Assembly (NCBI RefSeq): GCF_009730915.1
Contig: NC_052475.1
Location: 30,503,016-30,567,015, forward strand
Direction: 5' to 3'
Length of the DNA stretch: 64,000 bases
Origin: Dioscorea cayenensis subsp. rotundata
Taxonomy: Eukaryota; Streptophyta; Magnoliopsida; Dioscoreales; Dioscoreaceae
In this document: positions 10,335 through 20,517 of the stretch, one piece after another
Layout of the letters: every line of letters starts with the position of its first letter
How positions within the stretch are numbered: the first letter of the stretch is position 1
The notes under the pieces: generated by a model
Seen by the model: only the letters and a program-made list of their open reading frames with translations
Database searches by the model: none
What the model was told of the DNA's origin: nothing
Position numbers and translations under genes: made by a program

Positions 10335-12834
10335 TCAGGCTTCTCCTTGTACCCGCCTAAAGCTGCCCTCCAAGTAGTTACTGATGTCAAAGTTTGTTAC
10401 AGCATTTGGGCCACGAAGCTCTACAGCAGCAATATCGTAAGCAACAGCAGCTTCCTCCTCGGTTTCTAATTTGACATAACTTGTGTGAATTCAGACATGG
10501 TTATGCCAAAAGACTCAAGGCAGAGGTGCATGATAACTTACTGAAGGTTCCAAGATAGATATCTCTTGTGCCTGCAACCGAGCCCAATCGAGCTTGCCAT
10601 CTCCCATCTTTCTGCCGCCTAATGTTTTCGGGAAGTATTTTCAGTGTTGACTCGGTAAACATTTATATAATGAATAAAAATAACAGAATCTGATGGCAAA
10701 TGAATGGAGGCTTACCTTGTCACTCCCCGATAAGCAGAAATTCCTCGTGAAAAACAACTACTCCTCCTGACAACACATACAACCCCACACAGTAAGAACA
10801 AGGTAATAACTAGAAAGGCGAGTAAAAGAACAAGAGATTCAGCTAAGCAAAGCCGCAAAATATCACCTTCTCAAATATTGAACCCACTCATCCTTGGTCA
10901 TCTTCTTCATCTCATCAAGTTCGTGCTCGTACTCAGAAATCTGCAGAAATGTTGTAAGTCATAAAAATGCATTTAATATCTAGAAAAGAGCTTGGATATG
11001 GAAGTCTTCTTTTGTTTCAAAGAGCAAGAGTTGTACATTTAAGACAAAAGGGCGTAGGCATTAAAACAAAGTACTAACAGGAAAATTCATCTTGGTAGTA
11101 GAGTGTGCTCCCCAATACTTAAGAGCTGCAAGGTCATATGCTCTTGCTGCTTTCTGCTCAGAGTCATAACCGCCTGCATGTAATCCCCAGAATACCCTTA
11201 AGAAATCACAAACTTCATGCAAAATTTAAGTGTAATCTTAGCCAAACTCAATTGGATAAGTCTTTACCTAAATAAACTGATGTTCCATTGCAGAAGCGAT
11301 CATCGTGACCAAGCACAACCAGTTAGTTAAGAGAACGGAAGAAAAGGCGAATAGTAAGTGAAACGAAAGGATTTCATAAATCCAATGACACTTTCACGCT
11401 CATGGAGACTTGTAAAACTATCATGACAGCCATCCGTTAGTGCAGATTTATTCTAGGCATGCATTACTTCAACGAAAACAAATTTATAATGACTTTAATA
11501 AAATTAAAAGGCTCAGGGCTTCTACTTGTCAACAGATGTAAACGGACAGGAGCAGAGATGGCAAAAGCTAAACCATAAATCATTTCCCATCTCCATCCCT
11601 CACAGATTAAAGCTCAACCAAATAATAAGTGTATCATTTATATAAGCAATGAGATCCATTTCCAAATGGCTATGTACTTTTCATAAATAACAATATGTGT
11701 ATCAAACTGTAATAACTAAGCGAGAGCACAAAACTACAGATAACAGAGTAGTAAACATGTGTATCAAACTGTAACAAATAAACAGAGCACAAAACCACAG
11801 ACAACAGAGTAGTAAATTTAACACGTTGAAGTAGAAAATAACACAAAACAATGGCATTTCCATTTTCACTCCCTCTGAGAAAACCATTCAAAACAAAATT
11901 TTCTACGCCAGAGAAAATGCATTCTTGTATCATGGTAAGAAAACACAATACCTTGTTTCCCTTTGCGTTTCCTGCTTTCTATGTTGATAGTGCCATCCCA
12001 TAAATGAGCTTCAAATTTTCCAGTCCATCTATGCCTGTAATTCACAAACAATTACCCATAACAAATGCCATTCATTCTTATGTTTTGCAACAGACCAATA
12101 ATACTCCAAGTCTTTGCATGAATAGTGTCCAAACTGCAGTCTTATTAACATTAGCACCGAACAACACAAATTCCATGTTACTAAGATGCCAATGGAACTT
12201 CCATCATTCATGATAAAATTGAATAACTTGATGAAAATCTGCAAAAATACCAGACAAGAAAGAAGCAACAAACATACCTAGTCACCCCATGATAACTGGA
12301 AGTTCTTGGTATTGCTGGTTTCTTTCCCTGTACACACACAAGGCCATCTCCGACTTTCTTATCCAATACTTTATCAACGACACAACCACTAGTACCACTA
12401 TCCAAAGGCCCATCTTTCACAAAAGCCTTCTCATCAATGAAAACGAAAGAACCATCGCCAGCTTCCCAAGTGCCATCTTTTTTTTCAAAAGTCTTCTGAT
12501 CACTCTCCACAATAACTATAGAATCATCACCAGATCCCAAAATGCCATTTTCTCTCTCGGAAGACTTCTTATGCATCTCTATAACAACTGCAGAGCCATA
12601 CCTACCTCCAAGCATCCCATCTTTTCTCTCAAAATCCTTCTCATGGTTCTCAGTGGCAACTATAGAACCACAAACACATTCCACATCGCCATCTTTCTCC
12701 AAATTTCCACCATTGAAGGCCCCAAATGAGCCATCCTTCTCCTCAACTCCGCTATCCGATGGCGGAGCATCCATAGAACAGCAAGAGATCGTCACGGCCA
12801 CTGATGCATCCGATCTTCCATCAAATTGCTCCAT
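10335..12834 (-). CDS. AP2-family transcription factor with two AP2 domains (AINTEGUMENTA/WRI-like)
   Basis: Minus-strand coding exons, 5' to 3': 12278-12834, 11952-12034, 11268-11276 (9 nt), 11079-11173, 10867-10940, 10716-10766, 10542-10618 and 10335-10465; 358 aa. AP2 domain 1 spans about 181-248 ([19 protein letters not shown], then VYLGGYD and [14 protein letters not shown]). The linker is 249-282. AP2 domain 2 spans about 285-346 ([28 protein letters not shown]). The linker and exon structure are those of euAP2/AIL/WRI genes, nuclear DNA-binding regulators of growth or metabolism. Domain 2 is diverged: YRGVTRRQKDG replaces the usual H-rich stretch, and [14 protein letters not shown] resembles WRI. 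The N-terminal 178 residues are acidic and carry a 24-residue tandem repeat. A 5' UTR intron (about 12862-13065) is supported by a GT/AG pair. Exact subgroup is unresolved. Confidence 0.8.
11268..11276 (-). other. 9-nt microexon of the AP2 gene (encodes VYL of domain 1)
   Basis: On the minus strand this reads cag, then nine bases TTTATTTAG, then gtaaag. Inserting it between exon 2 (ending in phase 1 with G) and exon 4 (starting GC) restores V-Y-L-G at the first beta strand of AP2 domain 1 without changing frame. A 9-nt exon at this place is a known feature of AP2/AIL/WRI genes. Direct joining of the neighbours would also stay in frame but delete VYL. Confidence 0.8.
12412..12690 (-). repeat. 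72-bp coding tandem repeat (24 aa units) in the AP2 gene N-terminus
   Basis: Glycines following an acidic-Lys stretch recur at residues 49, 73, 97 and 121, exactly 24 apart, and again at 142. Each unit follows a pattern of Gly, hydrophobic pair, small/acidic stretch, GS or DS, V-V-I-E-like strand, then Lys and E-(K/R)-(K/E)-D/N. There are three full units and a 21-residue fourth. I know of no such repeat in AP2 proteins. Confidence 0.75.
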
Positions 12835-13651
12835 CTTAGCTCCACTTTCTCATTAAATTCTCTGCTTGAGAGTCAAAAAAATAGCCCAAATTATCAAAGA
12901 AAAAGGTTACAATAAGTAAAACAACCAAAACACTTCAAAATTGCAACTTTCTCAGCTAAAAACAAAAAACAAAAACAAAAATCCAAAGAGATCAGCTAAA
13001 GCTCAAAAACAACACACACACACACACACACAACGAAAACACAAGAAAATCGATAGAATTTGTACCTCAATAGAGAGAAGAGTGTTCACAAAGAGGGAAA
13101 TAATCGAAAAACTTCGAAAATTTAGGTTAAATTTAAGAAGCGAACGCGAGATAGAGCGGAAGGATGGAGATAGGAGAAGAGAGGCCTTGCGGTTTTTATC
13201 GGGCGCATAGGGATGCGTGCCAGGCTGGAGCCAGACGTACGTTTTTGGCCGTAGATTGCCGTCGTGGGTGTGAATCTCAATGCAACCATGCCTCGTGATT
13301 ATCTCCGAGGTTTCTACGGCACATGGTGAACAACGGTGAATGAGCGCGGATCTCGAGACGCCAGCCTACTGCAAAACATGTGTGTGTGGACCCCTTGCAT
13401 CGAGATCTGTGGTACCTGGAGATCCGGATCTTCCATAACGTCTGATATACATATCTCGAGGCGTCTTGAACGGTCTCGATCAAAGGATTCACTCGACCTC
13501 GTTGGCGCCGGTGCTTTGATAAAGGGTGACATCCCTTGCCCACGTGGCGGCGGTGCCAAAGCCCTAAAACTAAAACCCTCGCCAAACCTCAGGCTTTCTT
13601 CAGCGCTAAAACCCTAATCTTGGCTTTGTGCTCTCGCCTCCGCTGGTGGTC
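12835..13651. promoter_or_regulatory. Divergent AP2/PELP1 promoter region with telo-box
   Basis: The ATGs of the two genes are 817 bp apart and point away from each other. A telo-box AAACCCTAA sits at 13609-13617, 35 bp before the PELP1 ATG, with a related CCCTAAAAC at 13562-13570. Telo-boxes are common near the starts of plant ribosomal-protein and ribosome-biogenesis genes. An (AC)n microsatellite (about 13010-13032) lies in the inferred AP2 5' UTR intron. Confidence 0.55.
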
Positions 13652-16492
13652 ATGGACTACCTCGATGGTATGAATGATGTTAGGTTGAAGCCCCGCTTGC
13701 TCCGATCTCTCCTCCGGGACCGACTTCCCGATGAGAAGCAACTGTCGCCTGGCCCTTCTGAGTTGGCGACCGTCCTCTGTGACGTGAAGACTTATGGTCT
13801 TCTCTCTGAGCGTGCGCCAGGCCCTGCCGCAGATCCAAAGTTGATGGAGAGTTGGAAATTGGCTGTGGATGAGTGGGTAGATCGCTTGATGTCGTTGATC
13901 TCAAGCAAGATGGTTAGTGATTGGGTCCTCCTTATCGTTGTGTTTTAGATTTTTTTTCCTTAGATTATGAATTTGTTGGTTCATTATTGGAGTACTAGAA
14001 CTACATTAGCTCTAAGATTTCAGCTGAATTTAAAGGAAAAGACCAATTTTTGGCTAGTTTTCGGAATGTATTTGCAATTAGGAACTGTCTCCATTTCGCT
14101 TGCTCATTAGATAAATTATGTATTTTGATTGTGTCTCTGCTCCTTCTGTTTGTGACAACCTCGATGCATTGTTAAAGTGGTTCTGGATTTTTTTTTTTCC
14201 CTCCTTTCTTGAAGGTGTAGTTATATTGATGTGAAGATTTCGTTCAGTTTGCCTTGTAATAGATAATAGTTTTATGTGATTCTTTTAACCAGCATTGATC
14301 ACATTTTTCTTTTAAATGGTCTAGCCAGATAAATGCTGGGCTGGTACTTGCTTGCTAGGGGTGACTTGTGAAGAGTGCAGCTCAGAACGTTTCATAGGAT
14401 CATACTCTGTCTGGTTCCAACAGCTTCTGTTAAATCTTCAGGTACTGTGTATCAACTATTACGGTTGATCCCCTTTTCTCTAGCTTTATGATGATTTGCT
14501 AATGTTATATTTTTTGCTTTGAGCAGCCATTGTCTAGCTCTCAATTTGTTAAAGTGGCTTCATGTGCTTCCTTGGCAGATCTTTTCACAAGGTTTGTTTC
14601 TTCCCATATAACTGTTCTTAGATGGGGATGGTACTGACTTCTTATAATTGAATTTTGTTCAAGTGGGAGTTAGTGCCTTCTGGAAGATGCTGAAGCCAAT
14701 TGTTGTGTTTGTAATTACTCAACATCCAAAATCTGTCTTCTCATCGGAATTTTGTGCTGATGCGGGAGGCACACTTCTTATTCTTTCTCATATCATTTAG
14801 CAAAGTAAATATTTTTCTTCCTTATTGTGTTGTCAGGTTAGTTGCCTATTCAAGTGTTAAGAAAGATGCGACATCTTTGGCTGGCAAGCTTGTTCAACCA
14901 GTTCTGCAGCTGTTAAGTGAGGATGACAATGCATCTGTATGGCTTGACTTTTTTCCTTCTTGAATTTCATTTTTCTGTTTGATATCACTCTTTCTGGCTT
15001 AAGATGACGTGTTTATTCTCACTATTCACGGCAACAGCTGGAAGGAGCATTACAGTTGTTAAACACCCTCACATCCATTTTTCCATCTTCAATCCATCGT
15101 CACTATGATAATGTAAGCATTGCTTATTGTTTTTTTTTTTAAAGCTTGTGATTGTGCCCGAGTTAAAATCCTAAGCTCATTAATTCTGAATGGCTTACTG
15201 TGACAGACTTGTTTTAGCTTAATTTGTAGCTGTAATTCTGCCATGCTATATGCATAAATCATGAAAACTATTAATTCTAGACGTTTGCTGACATCTAGAA
15301 TATTGTTGGAAAGATTTGCCAATGTTGTTTGTATTGTTGTATTTTCTATATAATCATTCAATTAGCATGTTAAGTCTTGATGTAGTTACTAGATCTTTGC
15401 TATGAAATTACTTCATTGCATATGGATGAATGATCTGTGATGTCAATGCTTTATAAAAATGTCAACACAAGGTCCTGTATTATCTTCTCATATTAGAGTA
15501 GATTATTCTTTTCATCCATGAAGGATCTATTTAGGCCGCATTATGTCTTAAGAAGGTGGTTATTGATTATGGGAAGCTGTAGAAATTCTTTTGAATGGAA
15601 ATGAAGAATTTGATGAGTCCAGACCTAGTTTATTCCTCAATGCTAAGGAGTGAATGTAGTTACTAGATCATTTATATCACTTGTGTGTGTGTGTGCCCGT
15701 GCGTGCGCGCGCATGCACATGTGGCTTAGAAATTCTTTTTCACGCATGTACTCATGTGGTTTGGAAATTCCTTTTCGCGCATGCACACATGTGGTTCAGA
15801 AATTCTTTGGGGCTTGCTGAGTGTGCGTGTGTGTGACATTTAGAAATTGTTTTGAATGAAAATGAAGACTTTGATGAGTCCAGACCTAGTTTATTTCTCA
15901 ATGCTAAGGAGTGAATGTGTGTACTGGATCATTTATATCACTTGTTAGTTAGTTAGTGTGTGTGTGTAAAGATATATTGTAACCAGCTCATTGGAACAGT
16001 TAACCACATATGTATCGGTGGGGCAAAGAAATCATTATTTTAACTTCTTTTACTGGTTTAAATGGTTCAAAAGAGAATGCAAATCAGAAGTGAAGGAAAT
16101 TTCAGTTCTTTCATATAAGATTCGAGATGTTGCACCTTGACCTAGATTTTGTTATGTTCAATGGTAATCTAGGTGTCATAATTTTGAGGAGCAAAAAACT
16201 TCTATATTTGTAGAACTCTACCCTAGCCCTGCTTTAGTAGAACCTTGTGTTTTTGGATCTTGTATCTTTGTGGGCATGATTTAAGTAAAAAATGATTCTT
16301 ATGTTACATGCTTTTCATGGTAATAATATGGTTGAATCTTCATTTTTATTTCCCATTTTGATTATTAAGACCACTGTAGGAAAGAATGGTTATTCATTAT
16401 ATTATGTTTCATAGGTTGAATCTGCTCTAGTGTCAATTATCTTGTCAGGGAGATGCAATGCAGATGTGTCAATGGTGAGTAGTTACCATTTC

Positions 16493-16529
<37 letters not shown>

Positions 16530-19500
16530 TACTTTGGAAAGCTAAAGTATGTGTTTTGATAATCCATTATTAGAAAGTTGCATGCTGTTTAGCATTACTT
16601 CCGAAGGTGAAAGGTGATGAAGATACTTGGTCATTGATGATGCGAAGGATTTTAATATCCATAAATATGCTATTGAATGATGCCTTCCAAGGTCTAGAAG
16701 AAGGTACGGAAGACTCTGATTTGGACATTTAAACAGCCGAGTATTTTTAACTGGGGCTTACTCTGCCCTCATGTTGCAGAAACAAAAAACATTGAGATCA
16801 TGAGACTATTAGTCCCCCCAGGAAAAGATCCACCTCCTCCTTTGGGAGATCAGCTATTGATTGAAGGAATACCTGAACGAACCACAAAACGTCTTCATGA
16901 CATCCTTATTCCAAGAATTTCTACTCTAATGTATTGTTGCTGTAAGATGCTTACCAATCCTTATCCTATCCAGGTAGTCACATCTTCGTTGCGTTGTTTC
17001 TACTTTAAGATTCACGTTTGCCTTTTCATGTGCCAATAATGCCATTCCACCAATTTTCTGAAAAGGTAGTCATACCCATTCGTGCTTTGCTGGCTTTGGT
17101 TGGAAGAGTGCTTCTACAGGATGGTTCTTTGCACCAAAAGTTATTGCCATTCACAACTAGCTTACATCAAGAACTTCTTTGCTCTGAACTTTCATCCTTG
17201 CATTCAAATAGCTTGGATCTTCTAATTGCAATCATTAAAGGTGTTAGAAGGTGAGTGGTCCTGTCTGTCTTCTATCAAGTCTTTAAGTACATTGCCAAAT
17301 TTATGCGAAAAATTCTTACATGGAGTTCTTTATATTATGTATAGTTATGACAATATGCTTTAGCATTCTAATTTATGCTGCAATAGCCGTACTATTATGC
17401 AAAATTGATGATATATTCTTGTGCTAATATCTTGAGTTTTCACCTGATCAATTATCTCTCCTATGATGGATTTATGGTATGCGACTTCATTTGCAAAGGT
17501 TCTTTCTGATAGTAATTGCTATTCTGTGTGCAGCCAACTCTTGCCACATGCTGCTAATGTTGTGCGACTTGTAACAGAGTACTTTAGGAGAGCTGTGCTG
17601 GCTCCTATAAGGATAAAACTTTATTCTATCATTCAGATTTTACTGATCTCCATGGGTGTTGGTAAATACTTCTTGAAGCATTCTCAAAATTATATTCTTT
17701 CTTTCTTTTCCCACTAGCTTTTACGGAGTATTTATGGTCTGGCTTATATTTCAGCGGCTTCAAATCCATCTATTTTCTGACAATTTGGACACCACTGTTT
17801 CATGGTGCCTTTTGTGCACATTCTTCATATTTGTGAAATTTGTAACAGCTTGTCATGGTAGTCACCAGTCTTGCAATTAAATCTGTTTGTTAATCCTACC
17901 AATTCCACATATTGGGTTCCCTTTTTTTTCCTTTTTAAATTCTTCCTGCAGCATAGGATACTCTTGTTAGTAATGACAAGTAAAGAAGTATGAGAGGGTT
18001 ATGCTCATCTAACTTGATTTATATCTTTCTCCAATATCCTGACCATGTGTCATTCTTCTCTACAGTTTTTTTTTAAATGATATTATGAGTGTCAAAATTA
18101 CAACTATGACTGCTCCTCTAAAGAAGTAAATATATGATGTATATGCAAATTATGATTGAGATGTGTAGGTCTGTTGCCTTAAAACCTACTTGTTTGCTGA
18201 AAGTGGCAAAATCACATAAGTAAATGTGAAAGTTCTTTTCTTCCATTCTGTGAATGTAACAGAAGTACAGTACCACTCAGATTTGATTTTATTCTTTATG
18301 TTTGAACATCTTTTTCAGGTGTGTGTATATGTCAAACTGACCTCTATGGCTTTTTAGGTTTTTTTTTTTAATTAGGTTAATGTTATTACTAATTCTCAGG
18401 GTTGGGTCTTGACCAGGAATGGCTTTGTACCTTACTCAAGAAGTGATCAGTAATGCTTTTGCTGATCTGAACGATCATCCTGTGTGTGGTTTGCCCTCTT
18501 CTAATACAAACTCTGCAAAAGTAGTGAGTGAAGTATCAGGTCAAAGCACCAGTAGGAAGAGGAAACATGGTTATGGAGCACCAATGGAGCATCCAAATGG
18601 TGTTGATCTTGAGGCTGAAGCTGCCAGCAGAAAGCTGCCAGCGCCTCTTGCTGTTAAAATAGCTGCATTAAGAGCACTTGAAGCTCTTTTAACTGTGGTA
18701 AGCTATTACTCCAAGTTTTTGCTTTGATATCCCAACCAAAGAAATCTAGGGCATGGGAGATGGTACTGCATTTACTTGTCAGCATAGTTGCTGCAGTGAG
18801 AAATTTTTCAGCTTCTCTTAATTTTCTGAGGGCTAGTAATTTAATGACTGGCAACTGTTGATTGCAGGAGCAGAGAATCATGTTTTTAGGTTGTCTAACT
18901 TTAAATGTGTTTTGTTGGAAGTATATATTATTCTTGACTCTTCCATAATGATTACTATTTTGTTTGACTTTCTCACAGGGTGGTTCTTTGAGATCAGAGT
19001 TTTGGCGCTCTGATGTGGATCTCCTGTTGATAACTGTCACAACCAATGCTTGTGATGCAGGATGGGCTAGTGAAGGAAAGCTCACTCTTCCAACAGACCA
19101 ACCAGCCTCTTCTCGAGCAGATTTTCAGCTTGCATCATTGAAAGCATTGTTAGCATCCCTTCTATCCAGTGCCCATGTTAGGCCGCCGTACTTATCACAA
19201 GGGCTTGAACTTTTCTGCAGAGGTGACACATTTTGGAGTAATCCTACACTCATATAAGACTTTGGAGTACATGGATTGTGGATATGAATGACATTGCAAA
19301 ATAATGCGAGTTGCTTGGTTGTTTCTTTTTCTCAGGAAAGCAAGAAACTGGTACAGAACTTGCTGCCTTCTGCACCCATGCTCTACTAGCGTTGGAAGTT
19401 CTCATTCATCCTCGTGCTCTTCCGCTTGTGGACTTACCTGTTGCGAAGATCTCAATGAATGATGGGTTTAATAGCATACATCAGAAAAGTACAGCCCTTT

Positions 19501-20150
19501 CTAATCAGAAACTCAACATGCCCCCTTTCCTAAGGGGTAATATTGAAGCAATCAGTGATTTAGAAGATGATGAACTTTACAGCAGTTGGCTGCGCAGCGA
19601 GGAAGAAGCACCAGTCGGAGATGACCAGCTTGGTGTGGATATTATGGACACCGAGCAATTAGTGAAACATCCTATAGTTGATTCAGAAAGAAATGCTGAG
19701 TCTGTGGACAAGACTCCAGTGCCGCCACACACTATTGACGTGGAAATTAGAGAGGTGGTCTCGACCGACACCAGTAAGTCGCAAGAGCCGAGCCATAACA
19801 ATGGTGCTGATCATGCATGGGATGATGCAAATTGTTTGGTACCTGCTGCCGCCATTCCTAGTACTAGTGAGTTGGAAGCAGGAAACAAAGATGCTCCAAC
19901 CGGCAACACTGCAAATCTAATGAAAGATGTTGAGAGCACGCCTGCAGGCTCAGGTCCTGTTCTTAACAGGAATGAGATGGTCACAAGTGCACCGATCAAT
20001 GTTATGAATCAATTGGAGGATGGAAGCCCTGCTCCTGGAAAAATGAGTATATCGAGCAAGGGGAAGGGCTCAGCTCCTTTATATAATTTGGATTCCGAGT
20101 CTTCTGATTCATTACCAGATATAGTTGATGATGATCCAGATTCAGACTAG
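13652..20150 (+). CDS. PELP1: PELP1/RIX1-type ribosome-biogenesis protein
   Basis: Thirteen coding exons: 13652-13912, 14325-14441, 14527-14591, 14837-14936, 15038-15112, 16415-16474, 16574-16703, 16780-16973, 17066-17250, 17534-17661, 18417-18697, 18979-19222 and 19336-20150; 884 aa. The N-terminal half has the RIX1-domain signature CWAGTCLLGVTCEECSSERF (from about residue 90) and the ALLPKVKGDEDTWSLMM block, both recalled from plant PELP1 (At1g30240-like) proteins. In yeast and animals RIX1/PELP1 scaffolds the complex that drives ITS2 processing and 60S maturation in the nucleolus and nucleoplasm. A basic NLS-like SRKRKHG lies in exon 11. The last exon (271 codons) is acidic and Ser-rich, ending DIVDDDPDSD, typical of the family. 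The start is the first ATG after the telo-box; an in-frame GTG lies upstream and is unlikely. Confidence 0.85.
15580..15944 (+). repeat. Tandem duplication inside PELP1 intron 5
   Basis: A block of about 103 bp at 15580-15682 recurs at 15841-15944 with roughly 90% identity (shared core GATGAGTCCAGACCTAG). Between the copies lie an alternating purine-pyrimidine GT/GC tract (15682-15723) and about 2.7 copies of a 35-bp unit (15714-15809; core CATGTGGYTYRGAAATTC). Confidence 0.75.
16491..16530 (+). repeat. Compound (TC)n(AC)n microsatellite in PELP1 intron 6
   Basis: A dinucleotide TC run passes directly into an AC run just downstream of the exon 6 donor (16475). It is intronic and likely length-variable. 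Confidence 0.8.
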
Positions 20151-20517
20151 TTCTAATGAGATTTTGTACCTCAGGTTTTGTTTACATGTGTTTCTATATG
20201 CTTTCCACCAGCTTGATTAATTGTAATTCCGCCTTATTATTATCTTCTTGAAGAAAATGTGTATGAGCAGGTTGCTCTTTATAAATAGTTTTCTCAAGAT
20301 TAAATTGCAATCGAAACTTAAATATATGATGAAAAAGAGCATGATCTCCCCTTGTCTTGCAAAGGAAGACATTCTCAATGCTGTTCAGAAACCATTCAGC
20401 TGGAAGACATGAAGAATCAAGATTGTTTATAAGCGATTATCTTGTACATGTGAAAAGGGCGGCAATCAGCATTAGCAGATGATGCTATCTCTAGAGGTCA
20501 TTAGACACATAATGCGA
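20151..20517. other. Convergent 3' region between PELP1 and EB1
   Basis: The stop codons of the two genes are only 367 bp apart, so their 3' UTRs probably meet or overlap. No other gene is seen. Confidence 0.6.

Noticed and set aside
12542-12856. Plus-strand frame opposite the AP2 gene's first exon
   Set aside because: It follows the 72-bp repeat of the minus-strand gene, so its length is a by-product of that repeat.
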